A stretch of 64,000 nucleotides of DNA from Lachnospiraceae bacterium (GTDB lineage: Bacteria > Bacillota > Clostridia > Lachnospirales > Lachnospiraceae), in assembly GCA_017474455.1 (NCBI GenBank), contig JAFVHP010000044.1, positions 186,001-250,000 on the forward strand. Direction: 5' to 3'. Position numbers and translations under genes: made by a program. Shown here piece after piece: positions 1-8,628 of the stretch; the stretch's first letter is position 1, and every line of letters starts with the position of its first letter. The notes beneath the pieces are model-generated. The model was not told where the DNA came from and made no database searches. It worked only from the letters and a program-made list of their open reading frames with translations.

Positions 1-1082
1 TCCTTCCCTTCGCTGTCGACGCCGCCGATCGTGAAATTGAACCAGTTCGCGCCGCCGGCGCTGCCCATCCTTGTCTGCGATCCGCGGACGGAAACGAAGC
101 TCTGGCATCGGGTCTTGATGTTTTCCAGAAGCTCCAGCGCTTCATCCTTTGTGATGGTGCCTTCTTCAATATCCTTTTTATAGAAGGGATACATATACTG
201 GTCAAATCTGCCTACTGAATTGGTGGGGCTCGGCATCATGATCCAGGTGAACCAGAAAGCCTGTACTGCCTCCCTGAAATTACGGGCAGGGTATTCCGGC
301 ACGCGTCTGCAGATCTCCGCTATCCTCTTCAGTTCCGCAGCCCGTACGCTGTCCCTGCAATCAACCGCCATCTCTTCCGCTTTGTCCGCGTACCGGTTCG
401 CGAAGCGTATCCAGGCTTCATAGACTCTGATCAGGCCTTCCCAGAAATCGATCTTGTCCAGGCTGTCCGGAGATTCAAACTTTTCAGCGGCGATCATTGC
501 CTTGCAGCTGTCAATGATACTTCTGGCGCCTTTGTTCAGCACTCTGGTATACAGCGGTATGGCAAGGGATACATTCGGAAAATGCCCTATTCCCGCATTG
601 CCCCAGGCCGTCCTGTGTACACCGGATTCCAGACTCTTCCAGCCGATCAGGCCGGAAAGCTGGACCGCTACGAGATCGTCGTACTTTTTAAAATAATCCA
701 CGGCTTTCTGTGTGAGATTCAGCGCGTGGCCTTCATTCTCGGCATTGTATTTCAGGGCGAATGCAAGATCGTCTTCCTCCATGTAGCACCAGGTGCATTC
801 CTCCTGCATTTCCAGCAGTTCCTTGCTGCTCCACATACCGAACTCATAATTAAGTTCGATGCCGTACGGCTTGCTGGCGCCTTCCCCGACGATCAGTTCA
901 TCGTCCGGAATAAACACCGGCATCTGGTCCAGATATGCCTCCAAAAGGAGTACCCGTTTCATGTAAGGCATTGCGTCCGCATTGTTCTTCAGGACTTCAT
1001 GTGCGATCTGGAACTTCTTCGTGCAGATAGGATGTCTTGTATTCCGTACGCGCTGTATCAGTCTTTGTATTCTTTCTGTCAT
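1..1082 (-). CDS. Glycyl radical enzyme, pyruvate formate-lyase family (N-terminal part; cut by window edge)
   Basis: An uninterrupted frame runs from the ATG at 1082 off the left edge, giving about 360 N-terminal residues. The start has a GGAGG five bases upstream. The segment GRFDQYMYPFYKKDIEEG is characteristic of the PFL-like domain of glycyl radical enzymes, and the gene lies 38 bp downstream of a matching activase. The active-site Cys and the C-terminal Gly loop are outside the window, so the substrate class (formate lyase, diol dehydratase, C-N or C-S lyase) cannot be read here. The usual GH..PDYEKVL.KG segment is replaced by GHFPNVSLAIPLYTRVLNKG, so it is not an obvious PflB. The family is well supported; the substrate is unknown. 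Confidence 0.85.
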   Translation of the reverse strand, partial: MTERIQRLIQRVRNTRHPICTKKFQIAHEVLKNNADAMPYMKRVLLLEAYLDQMPVFIPDDELIVGEGASKPYGIELNYEFGMWSSKELLEMQEECTWCYMEEDDLAFALKYNAENEGHALNLTQKAVDYFKKYDDLVAVQLSGLIGWKSLESGVHRTAWGNAGIGHFPNVSLAIPLYTRVLNKGARSIIDSCKAMIAAEKFESPDSLDKIDFWEGLIRVYEAWIRFANRYADKAEEMAVDCRDSVRAAELKRIAEICRRVPEYPARNFREAVQAFWFTWIMMPSPTNSVGRFDQYMYPFYKKDIEEGTITKDEALELLENIKTRCQSFVSVRGSQTRMGSAGGANWFNFTIGGVDSEGK

Positions 1083-1120
1083 ATTTTCCTCCGTTCCCGC
1101 ATGAGCAGCGGCGCTGCAGG

Positions 1121-2062
1121 TTACATGCTTCCGCCGATCTGGGCCGCAAGCCCGAGACCGTTCAAAATGTCCGTGTATTCTTTAAGTTCATCATTTCCGG
1201 GCGCTTTAACATCCAGAAAATCATTTCTTCCAAGAGATTCTTTTTTACCTTCTCCCAGATTGTGATACGGAAGAAGATGTACAGGGACGTCCGTTCCCAG
1301 CGACCGGGCAACGAACTCGCCTGTCTTCCGGATATTATCCGGTGTGAGGTTGTATCCCGGAACTGACGGTATCCTGATTACCATATCCTTGTGCATTTCC
1401 TTTTTGAGGATCACTGCATTTTCCAGGATCGTCCGGTTGGATACTCCTGTACACCGGATATGCAGATCCTCATCGAACGCTTTGATATCATACAGGATCA
1501 GGTCTATATCGCGGAAAGCACTCCGCAGCACCTGACTCCCGGTAAAGCCGGAGGTTTCCACAGCCACATGGAGTCTTTCATCATGAAAAGCTGCCGCGAG
1601 CCCTGCCGTGAATGCCGGCTGCATCAAAGGCTCTCCCCCGCTGATCGTCACGCCGCCTCCGGAAGTCTCCATAAACAGCCTGTCTTTTAAGACTGCATCC
1701 ATGACCTCCTGCACGGACTCTTCCTTACCCGTGATCTCGCGGGCACCGTATTCGCACACTTTGACGCATTCCCCGCACTGTGTACACAGAGCCCTGTCAG
1801 TCACGACTGTTCCGTCACCGCCTGTCCGGACCGCGCCGGACGGGCATACCTCCAGGCATCTGCCGCAGCCTGTACACTTGTCCGTATGAAGCATCAGTTC
1901 CGGTCCGCAATTGTTGGATTCCGGGTTATGGCACCATACACACCTTAACGGACAGCCCTTTAAAAACACCGTTGTCCTGATCCCCGGTCCGTCGTGGACA
2001 GAAAACGGTTGGATATCAAATATTCTTCCTTTTATGTCTGCGTACTTGCTTTCCATGATCAT
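1121..2062 (-). CDS. Glycyl-radical enzyme activating enzyme (radical SAM, with two 4Fe-4S ferredoxin motifs)
   Basis: This 313-residue protein uses S-adenosylmethionine and a 4Fe-4S cluster to install the glycyl radical on its partner enzyme. The radical-SAM CxxxCxxC motif is C37, C41 and C44 within KGCPLRCVWCHNPES. It is followed by two ferredoxin-type clusters (CTGCGRCLEVCPSGAV and CTQCGECVKVCEYGA), as in activases of the non-PFL glycyl radical enzymes. The frame stays open upstream to 2203, but homology starts near ATG 2062 (or 2056). Neither start has a strong ribosome site, so the start is uncertain. It is transcribed ahead of the glycyl radical enzyme and is divergent from the PucR-type regulator. 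Confidence 0.9.
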   Translation of the reverse strand: MIMESKYADIKGRIFDIQPFSVHDGPGIRTTVFLKGCPLRCVWCHNPESNNCGPELMLHTDKCTGCGRCLEVCPSGAVRTGGDGTVVTDRALCTQCGECVKVCEYGAREITGKEESVQEVMDAVLKDRLFMETSGGGVTISGGEPLMQPAFTAGLAAAFHDERLHVAVETSGFTGSQVLRSAFRDIDLILYDIKAFDEDLHIRCTGVSNRTILENAVILKKEMHKDMVIRIPSVPGYNLTPDNIRKTGEFVARSLGTDVPVHLLPYHNLGEGKKESLGRNDFLDVKAPGNDELKEYTDILNGLGLAAQIGGSM

Positions 2063-2147
2063 AATTTTACTTTTTATGACTGTTTTCTCCCATATGGCCA
2101 AAGCGCAAAAAAAGCACCGTATGTATGTACTGGCAATACAATCATTG

Positions 2148-2176
2148 TTGTTCTGGACCGGTGATTTTTCTATAAT
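2148..2176 (+). promoter_or_regulatory. Promoter of the PucR-type regulator gene
   Basis: TTGTTC at 2148-2153 and TATAAT at 2171-2176 are separated by 17 bases, a good sigma-A fit, 27 bp before the ATG at 2203. The activase start lies on the other strand within 90 bp, so the two transcripts share this short control region. Confidence 0.65.
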
Positions 2177-2202
2177 CAATCTGTCGGGAGGAAGAACGGG
2201 CA

Positions 2203-3327
2203 ATGAGTGAAAATATCAAAGAACAGATACTGAGTTCATATTTCGAGGCAGATGATCTCACAGACTTTCTGCGGGCTGTTTCAGAGATCATACACATCCC
2301 TCTGTGCATACTGGATCTGAATCTGACAGACCCGACGCGTACGGATCCTCCGCTGACCAATTCGACTGAAGCATTTCAGGCTGTTCCGGCTGCCGTACTG
2401 ACCAGTTCCGGCACAAAATGCGGCTATTTAGGGATCCCGGAAGATGCTGCGCCGGATGACGAATACGCCGAATACCTGACATTTACGGCACATTTGGCTT
2501 CCAAGATGCCTGAAGTGGCAGCAAGCGCGCATCTGGATGACTCTGCTTTTATATCCGGTATCAAAGAACTGCTGTATTCAACGAATCTTTCCCGTATGGA
2601 ATCGCTCCGGGCACAGATCGGCCTCTCCCGCTACAAGGAAGGCCTTCCGGGGAAATGCTATCTGATCAATATCGTCTCGCTCTCCGGCGATACCCTAATG
2701 ACAAATCTGAAAGAAAAGATCCTGCTGAAATGCGCCAGGGAGGGGGATGTCTTGTTTAATTATGGGGATTCCGTCCTTTATTTCGTCATGTCCCGTCATA
2801 AAGAAGGGGATTCTGAATCTGACAAAGCCGTCCTCCGCAGTATCCTGAAGGAAGAAAACGCGATCGGATGCATCAGCGATCCTTTTAAAGATCCTGTGCG
2901 GGATTTCAGGCTGCGGCGCTTTTACAACCGAAACGAAGAAGTGCTTTTGTACCTGAAGTCCAAATACAGCGACCGTCCCGGACTGCTGGCGGAATATGAC
3001 GAGTACCGTATCGTAGCCCTTCTGATGAATGCACTGGTCAACCAGGAGGCGTTCGGCAACTACCAGTACATCTGCCGAACGGTCATGAAGATCGCGGAGT
3101 ATGACCGGAATAATAATACGGATTACGTGAATACCCTGCGATACTACCTGAGTACTAACTTCAGTCTCCAGGAAACAGCCCGTCTGATCCATGTACACAG
3201 AAACACGGTCGCGTACCGTGTCAGAAGAATGACGGAGCTGTTCGGGATCGATTATTCTTCTTCAGAACAATGCTTCCAGCTGACGCTTTCCCTGCGGCTC
3301 TATGACATCGCCGAGCATATTACCTGA
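2203..3327 (+). CDS. PucR/CdaR-type transcriptional regulator
   Basis: This is a 374-residue regulator. The C-terminal ~60 residues (LQETARLIHVHRNTVAYRVRRM, then LFGID and a final LSLRLYDI) are the PucR-type helix-turn-helix that ends sugar-diacid and purine regulators. The N-terminal ~150 residues have no recognisable sensor motif. A GGAGG lies upstream of the ATG. It is divergent from the glycyl radical enzyme pair, so local control of that pair is likely (inference). It is followed by a strong hairpin terminator at 3353. Confidence 0.85.
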   Translation: MSENIKEQILSSYFEADDLTDFLRAVSEIIHIPLCILDLNLTDPTRTDPPLTNSTEAFQAVPAAVLTSSGTKCGYLGIPEDAAPDDEYAEYLTFTAHLASKMPEVAASAHLDDSAFISGIKELLYSTNLSRMESLRAQIGLSRYKEGLPGKCYLINIVSLSGDTLMTNLKEKILLKCAREGDVLFNYGDSVLYFVMSRHKEGDSESDKAVLRSILKEENAIGCISDPFKDPVRDFRLRRFYNRNEEVLLYLKSKYSDRPGLLAEYDEYRIVALLMNALVNQEAFGNYQYICRTVMKIAEYDRNNNTDYVNTLRYYLSTNFSLQETARLIHVHRNTVAYRVRRMTELFGIDYSSSEQCFQLTLSLRLYDIAEHIT

Positions 3328-3352
3328 CAAAAGGGCAGCCCGCGATAAACAT

Positions 3353-3389
3353 AAAAAGTGCCTTCCGCTTATGGCAGAAGGCACTTTTT
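3353..3389. terminator. Bidirectional intrinsic terminator
   Basis: A perfect 13-bp stem (AAAAAGTGCCTTC and its complement) with an 11-base loop has A and T runs on its two sides. It serves the convergent regulator (ends 3327) and sugar-binding lipoprotein gene (ends 3462). Confidence 0.9.
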
Positions 3390-3461
3390 AACTTATAAAC
3401 TGTTACAGGTAAAGTTTTATATCAATAGCTCCGGTCACCGCTGAACCGTTCCGGTCATCTG

Positions 3462-5123
3462 TCAGTTGTTGTTCATCCAGTTTGTCAGCTGGTTCTGGAA
3501 TTCCGCAATATAAGTATCAACATCAGCTGTCTTCAGTTCCGCAAGATAAGCGTCATAATCTTCGTCCGTATAAGTACCACACTGGATCGTGCTCCTGTAC
3601 TTCTCATAGACAGAGTTGAGGCCTGTCAGCGTATTCTGCAGTTCGCCAAGGTTGATCGCAAATCCGATATAAGGTGAGGTCTCTGATCCCTTCAGGAAAT
3701 CATATGCTCTCTGACGGAAATCAGCGCCGTTCCCCTGCCACGGCAGAGCATTGAAGTAATTGCCCAGCAGGAAATCAACAGAGTGATATTTAACGTTGGA
3801 AGGATCGATCCCTTCAGGATAAGCCGCTTCACCGGTCTCGGTGATCACATAGTCCTCTCCCTCAATACCCCAATACAGGAGATTGACCAGGGCGGGATCC
3901 GTGTAAAGTGCGTTGATCCAGCGTACCGCTGCTTCAGGCTCTTCCGAGATAACAGGAACACCAATACCGAATTTGTTGACGGTCGCGGATGTAAGTCTGT
4001 TCCTTGCAAGTTCAGCGCAGATGACTTCATATCCGGTAGCTTCTCTCTTGGATGTCTCAACGCCCATCTCACTGACCTGGACGGATGAGAAGATCGAGCC
4101 GGCCTTCATAAGGGTATCCGGATGATCGTCTGTTATGGGTGAATCTTTGTAAACATAGCCGGCGTTATACCAGTCTCTGACCATATCCTGCTGGATACGA
4201 TAGTTCTCATTTTCAGGCAGGAGCGATACATTGCCTTCATCATCTGTGAAGATCTGCAGGATGCTGTCGCCAAGTGTATCGAACATGATCTTGTCATCAA
4301 AACTGCCATTCGGGAAAATAACGTCTGTGCCGGTCAGGATCCTTCTGCCGGAACCGACTGCGGAAATATTGCCCTGTTCCGTAACAGCCTGGAAGATCTC
4401 CTCTACGCCGGCCCAGTCTGTAAGGTTCTGCGCCTTCTCGGTAAGGCCAAGGTCATCGAGAATATCTTTTCTCATGATCAGATAAATGGAATTGCCATAG
4501 TTCCTGTAGGGAGGAATACCGTAGATCTTGCCGTCAACTGTGTTGGCTGCAATGTATTCGCTCATCATATCATAGGTCTCTTTGCCTTCGTTCTGCATCA
4601 GCTCAGTGATATCCATCAGCTGGCCGTTCGCAATAAGAGAGGCAAAGCTGGCCGTGCCGGCATACAGGGAAATAACGTCCAGATTCTCGCCGCTGGAGAA
4701 GATAAGACCGGTCTGCGTCTGGAATTCCGCGCCGGGTACAAACATAATGTTAGCCCTGACGCCGCAGGTCTTTTCCGTGATCGCATTCATAGCGTCAACG
4801 ATCGGCTTGGAGTTCTCGCCTACGCCGCGAAGGTCGAAGAGCATAACATCGATATCCGTTATTTCTCCATCCCACTCAGCAGCCGCTTCTTCTGTTGCTT
4901 CCTCCGCAGTCTCTTCCACTGCTTCTGCCGCTTCTTCGACTACTTCTTCCGCAGTCTCTTCCACCGCTTCCGCAGTCTCTTCCACTGCTTCTGCCGCTTC
5001 TTCAACAGCCGGTGCCGCTTCCGCAGGCGCGCTGGCAGCAGGAGCTGCCACGGCACATGCTGCCAGTGATAATGTCATAGCCAATGCCAGTATCAAAGCC
5101 AGCCATCTTTTGTGAAGTTTCAT
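3462..5123 (-). CDS. Extracellular sugar-binding lipoprotein of an ABC transporter (LipO/YtcQ-like), repeat-rich linker
   Basis: This 553-residue protein has a lipoprotein signal with lipobox LAAC (C23). Residues ~33-85 are an acidic Ala/Glu linker built from repeats of the type AEAVEET, followed by a solute-binding fold of the large LipO/YtcQ kind. It should sit on the outer membrane face and deliver a sugar or oligosaccharide. No permease or ATPase gene is adjacent, so its transporter lies elsewhere or is shared. It follows the TIM-barrel gene by 52 bp on the same strand, which suggests that its ligand is the substrate of that locus. The ribosome site AAAGGGGG precedes the ATG at 5123. Confidence 0.85.
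   Translation of the reverse strand: MKLHKRWLALILALAMTLSLAACAVAAPAASAPAEAAPAVEEAAEAVEETAEAVEETAEEVVEEAAEAVEETAEEATEEAAAEWDGEITDIDVMLFDLRGVGENSKPIVDAMNAITEKTCGVRANIMFVPGAEFQTQTGLIFSSGENLDVISLYAGTASFASLIANGQLMDITELMQNEGKETYDMMSEYIAANTVDGKIYGIPPYRNYGNSIYLIMRKDILDDLGLTEKAQNLTDWAGVEEIFQAVTEQGNISAVGSGRRILTGTDVIFPNGSFDDKIMFDTLGDSILQIFTDDEGNVSLLPENENYRIQQDMVRDWYNAGYVYKDSPITDDHPDTLMKAGSIFSSVQVSEMGVETSKREATGYEVICAELARNRLTSATVNKFGIGVPVISEEPEAAVRWINALYTDPALVNLLYWGIEGEDYVITETGEAAYPEGIDPSNVKYHSVDFLLGNYFNALPWQGNGADFRQRAYDFLKGSETSPYIGFAINLGELQNTLTGLNSVYEKYRSTIQCGTYTDEDYDAYLAELKTADVDTYIAEFQNQLTNWMNNN
4890..5040. repeat. In-frame tandem repeat encoding the AEAVEET linker
   Basis: About seven imperfect copies of a 21-base unit (coding E-E-A/T-A-E-A-V type heptads, one copy reading EEVVEEA) lie between the lipid anchor and the binding domain. 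Length variation between strains is expected from such a repeat. Confidence 0.75.
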
Positions 5124-5175
5124 TGAATTACCCCCTTTTTGTTTTTACACTTACAACTTTACCTGTTGATATGTT

Positions 5176-6267
5176 TCAGATCCCTTCCGCTTCGCATTCC
5201 GCGAGGCACTCGCGCATCAGGATATGCTGCCTGCGTACAAATTCGACTTCGTTCAGCGTATGCGGCACACTTCTCTGTCCTTCAAATTCCGTTGAGATGT
5301 ATCCCTTGTATCCGCCTCTCGCGAGAGCCTTGATATATCTGTGGTAGTCGATCTCGTCAGAAGTGCAGTCCTCATTGATCCAGTGCATCTTTCCATGTAT
5401 ATAGATCAGCTTTGACGCATATTCTTCAACTACCGACGGAGGAGAGATCAGCCTGTTGGTCAGCGGGCCGTGGCCCATGGTCATATCCAGGATGCCAAGT
5501 TCGACTTCGCCGGCACCCATTTCGATGATCCTTGCTTTGACTTCTTCCCAGTCCACATCGTTATTTCCGTCATAGGTATAGGCTTTCCTGCTCATCTGGC
5601 GCAGATATGCGATGATATCCGGGTTCGCGCCTCTCTTGACATATTCCTGCGCCTGCATCGGGGAGAAATCCCTGAAGCATCCGGAAAGGTCGAGCATAAG
5701 CCCGCCGCCTTCGTAGCAGCCAGTCTTCTCGATCGCGTCAAGGAAGTCATCATTGCCGCCGTCTTCCAGAAGGCCGGGAGCATGTACTTCCAGCGCCATC
5801 TTGACACCCAGTTCCTCCGCATAGGGAAGAAGCCTTGCGAACACCTCGGCGTTCACGGTCTGATGGCGGATATCATTGCTGCCCCAGATACCGTTATGAC
5901 CGGTGTGGCTCATCCTGACGAACTTGCAGCCGAGCTTCTTTGCTGACCTTAAATACTGCATGGTGACGTCGAAGATGGCGTCGTCGTCCAGATATTTGTC
6001 CGGATCATTCCAGAACTGACGGTCAGCAAAATGCTCGTAGCAGACCGGCTCGAGTTCAAGGTTTTCGAGCATATAATTCCATTTATACAGAAAATCGTCG
6101 CTAATATACGGAAACGAAGGGATGATCGCCTCTCCGAATATCTCTACGCCGGTCGCGCCGCAGCCCTTGACAGCTGTCAGCGCGCCTTCAAGATCCAGAT
6201 CGCCTCTCCAGATCGCTTCCTGGTAGGAATAAAGGCTTACGCCGAGTTTGATATCTTTACTGCTCAT
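5176..6267 (-). CDS. TIM-barrel sugar isomerase/epimerase-like protein, C-glycoside deglycosidase alpha-subunit-like
   Basis: This 363-residue AP-endonuclease-2/xylose-isomerase-like barrel has likely metal ligands E160 (ALEVHAP), D193 (LMLDLSG), H291 (YIHGKMHW) and E327 (STEFEG). The closing block HGKMHWI...DYHRYIKALARGGYKGYISTEFEG is the form seen in the catalytic alpha subunits of C-glycoside deglycosidases (DgpC/CarC). The next gene upstream (6282-6752) resembles the beta subunit of the same complexes, with only 14 bp between them. AAAGGAGGAG precedes ATG 6267. A general sugar-phosphate isomerase role remains possible; the paired context favours the deglycosidase-type assignment (inference). 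Confidence 0.75.
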   Translation of the reverse strand: MSSKDIKLGVSLYSYQEAIWRGDLDLEGALTAVKGCGATGVEIFGEAIIPSFPYISDDFLYKWNYMLENLELEPVCYEHFADRQFWNDPDKYLDDDAIFDVTMQYLRSAKKLGCKFVRMSHTGHNGIWGSNDIRHQTVNAEVFARLLPYAEELGVKMALEVHAPGLLEDGGNDDFLDAIEKTGCYEGGGLMLDLSGCFRDFSPMQAQEYVKRGANPDIIAYLRQMSRKAYTYDGNNDVDWEEVKARIIEMGAGEVELGILDMTMGHGPLTNRLISPPSVVEEYASKLIYIHGKMHWINEDCTSDEIDYHRYIKALARGGYKGYISTEFEGQRSVPHTLNEVEFVRRQHILMRECLAECEAEGI

Positions 6268-6281
6268 GACTTCTCCTCCTT

Positions 6282-6752
6282 TTATACGATCGTGACATCT
6301 TTTTCGCAGAGCGCTGTCGTCGAATAATGATCTCTGAGGTAGATGCCGTATTTCACATGGTGGATGCCCTGATCGATCCCGCCGGGGATCTCAAAAAATA
6401 CGCGCAGGTAATCCTGATATTTCCACATCCATTCGTTGTCAAAACGGCCTGTGCCGATCGCTGAAATAGGGAAATCCTTGCCGTCATACCAGATATATTT
6501 GCAGTCGTCATCGATCCATTTGCCGTCTACTTCAAAAGCCAGTTTCGCGATCTGGTTGATCGGAAGCCCCCTGTATCCCGGGATACGGATATCAAGGCAA
6601 TATCCGATCTTCTGCCCTTTTCTGTAAATGTTTCTGCCATAATTATGAAGCAGTAAAGGATTGTAACGGCCATTATCAAAGTCTGACATTTTGTCAAAAG
6701 CCTTCACAGGCCTTTTGAAAGAAGATTTTCTTTCAACCTTTTTGAGTTCCAT
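6282..6752 (-). CDS. Small all-beta protein, C-glycoside deglycosidase beta-subunit family (DUF6379-like)
   Basis: This 156-residue protein is related by eye to the C-terminal domain of the fusion at 7016-8461. Both contain a D-[VI]-R-x-[PF]-x-YRG-[VL]-P core (here DIRIPGYRGLPI), a following VDG, and a late GGI/GGL..G.H turn (GGIDQGIHHVKYGI). This is the pattern I associate with the beta subunit of C-glycoside deglycosidases. It is co-transcribed with the TIM-barrel partner 14 bp downstream. AAAGGGGGG precedes the ATG. The function is inferred from family and neighbour; no catalytic residue is assigned. Confidence 0.65.
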   Translation of the reverse strand: MELKKVERKSSFKRPVKAFDKMSDFDNGRYNPLLLHNYGRNIYRKGQKIGYCLDIRIPGYRGLPINQIAKLAFEVDGKWIDDDCKYIWYDGKDFPISAIGTGRFDNEWMWKYQDYLRVFFEIPGGIDQGIHHVKYGIYLRDHYSTTALCEKDVTIV

Positions 6753-6952
6753 GACGTTTTTCCCCCCTTTATTAAGATCAAATGAAGATCGTATTCAGAT
6801 ATGCTACAAGTTAACTTTATCATTGCCGGATTTCGGGTACATTAGTTTATGGAATTAAAATTGCCGGGGAGCCTTTGTGCTCATAGCACAAGATTTCCCG
6901 GCATTCTCATTGCCTGTCAGATCAGCCCCATTGTTCCCGGTCCGTTAGCTCA

Positions 6953-6988
6953 CGAAAAACCGGGGCCGCCTCAGCAGCCCCGGCTTTT
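6953..6988 (-). terminator. Intrinsic terminator of the fusion gene
   Basis: On the minus strand GCCGGGGC...GCCCCGG is followed by a T run, 30 bp after the stop of 7016-8461. It separates the fusion gene from the next minus-strand pair, which therefore needs its own promoter in 6753-6900. Confidence 0.8.
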
Positions 6989-7015
6989 ATTCACATACTC
7001 TTCTCTTACACTCTC

Positions 7016-8461
7016 TTAGCTGATCGTCATCGTGATCGGATCGGCAAAGTGAAGTGTGCCGGTGCTCTTCGCCGCGAAGCCTTCACGCATGTAGTATGCG
7101 CGGATCGTGGTGATCGCGGATACCTGGTGGTCTCCCTTGGAGAGTCCGCCGGGCTTGGAAATGATGAGCTTTGCGGGATATCCCTTATTCCAGTAGTGGA
7201 GCGTTACGTCGCACATATCCTCGAACTTGAACATCTCGCCGTCTACGAAGACGCGCATGGAATCAGGTCCATAGACCTCTCCGTCCACATTGACATATGC
7301 GCTCTCGAACAGAGCCAGCGGCACGCCGCGATAGTAGAAGCTGCGTACATCCAGTGCAAATCCGGTGCACTCGCCGTCGTCGTACCAGTTCTCCAGCGTG
7401 CCTTCGATCGCTGCCTGCTGAGGCGCGCCGAATCCGCCGCCGGGAGCCGGACGGCAGTCAGGCCATTCGGTATAGTTGGCATCGGGATACTTGCCGAGAT
7501 ACTTGTCCAGCATCTTCTGATAGCGGCGGAAAGGCTCAAAGGTATCGCCGTTGATGGGGCCGCCTTCATACTCAGCGGAGATATATCCGTCATAACCGCC
7601 CTCGATGAGAGCCTTAAGGATGCCGGGATAGTTGATGGTGGTCTCTTCGCAGTTGTCGTCCATTTCATAGAACTTGCCATGCAGATGGACGATGCGGTTG
7701 CAGAGCTGGCGAAGGATATCGGGATCGAAGTATTCCATACGCCATACGCCGCCGAGCCAGTTCACGACAGCTTCATCTTTGGACTTGTCCATGATGTCCA
7801 GGCAGTATTTACGGAATTCTTCATTGGAGACCTGCTCGAACAGAGCGGCTGTCTCACGGGCAAATTTCTCATCAACGCCCTGGGCAAGACCACGCTGGAT
7901 GGTCCTCTCACCGATGCGCTGTGTGAAGCAGGACATATCGGGAATGATGCCGAGGCAGGGAGAATCGACCTTCTCAATGACTTCCAGCAGGCGCTGTGTA
8001 GCGGGCTGGGCAAAGCTGGAAGGGCCGTTATGAAGTTCCTGGCCCATCTTGATGTCGAGGTCTTCCAGGATCGGTACAGCCGCTTCCGCGATCTCCGGAA
8101 GGGCGGTGCCGCCGAGACGGATGATCGGGCAGTCGATGCTCTTGGCAAAGAGTGCGTGACGGCGGATGATATCCACGCCTTCCTTAACGGTCAGACGGCG
8201 ATGATTGTACATCGTCATATCGACGAAGAAGTCATGGCAGATCGTCTTGGTGCCGTACTTGAACATCATCTTCTTCCAGGAATCGATGTCCTCAGGCAGT
8301 GCTTCCGGGCAATACCTGAAATACAGCTGGCCAAGCAGTTCCAGACCGGTGCAGCCCATCATGACAGAGGCTTTGACGCAGTCTTCCCATGTCAGATAAC
8401 CGGCTTCCACCTGGCGGTGCCAGCTATAGACAGTGACGGATCTTTTAATATTATGTTCCAA
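7016..8461 (-). CDS. Fused TIM-barrel plus beta-domain protein (C-glycoside deglycosidase-like alpha-beta fusion)
   Basis: This 481-residue protein has two parts. Residues 1-300 form an isomerase-like TIM barrel with likely metal ligands E142 (QELHNG), D175 (IPDMS), H261 (VHLHGKFYEMDD) and E297 (ISAEYEG). After a Pro/Gly-rich linker (about 301-350), residues ~355-481 form a beta domain with FYYRGVPL, VDGEV and KPGGLSKGDHQV, like the stand-alone protein at 6282-6752. In characterised C-glycoside deglycosidases these are separate subunits; here they are one chain. The start is TTG, chosen because GGAGGG lies six bases upstream and no nearby ATG is in frame. No Gfo/Idh/MocA-type sugar oxidase, which normally acts first, is present in the window. 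Confidence 0.75.
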   Translation of the reverse strand: MEHNIKRSVTVYSWHRQVEAGYLTWEDCVKASVMMGCTGLELLGQLYFRYCPEALPEDIDSWKKMMFKYGTKTICHDFFVDMTMYNHRRLTVKEGVDIIRRHALFAKSIDCPIIRLGGTALPEIAEAAVPILEDLDIKMGQELHNGPSSFAQPATQRLLEVIEKVDSPCLGIIPDMSCFTQRIGERTIQRGLAQGVDEKFARETAALFEQVSNEEFRKYCLDIMDKSKDEAVVNWLGGVWRMEYFDPDILRQLCNRIVHLHGKFYEMDDNCEETTINYPGILKALIEGGYDGYISAEYEGGPINGDTFEPFRRYQKMLDKYLGKYPDANYTEWPDCRPAPGGGFGAPQQAAIEGTLENWYDDGECTGFALDVRSFYYRGVPLALFESAYVNVDGEVYGPDSMRVFVDGEMFKFEDMCDVTLHYWNKGYPAKLIISKPGGLSKGDHQVSAITTIRAYYMREGFAAKSTGTLHFADPITMTIS

Positions 8462-8628
8462 TGTAAACCCTCCTTCTTTCTTTTTTCATGCCGCGCACAG
8501 GAGCGCGAACATTTCCGGATTGTATTTACTTGTATATATTGTATCCGCCGTTTCTTTTCCGCCTCTATGGGGGAAATGACTATTTGGATGGTTTTTTTGC
8601 TTTGTGAAAAAGGCTGCGGGCAGATATG

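Noticed and set aside
5176..8461. Complete C-glycoside degradation pathway
   Set aside because: The sugar 3-oxidase (Gfo/Idh/MocA type) is not found in the window, so only the cleavage-type proteins can be proposed.
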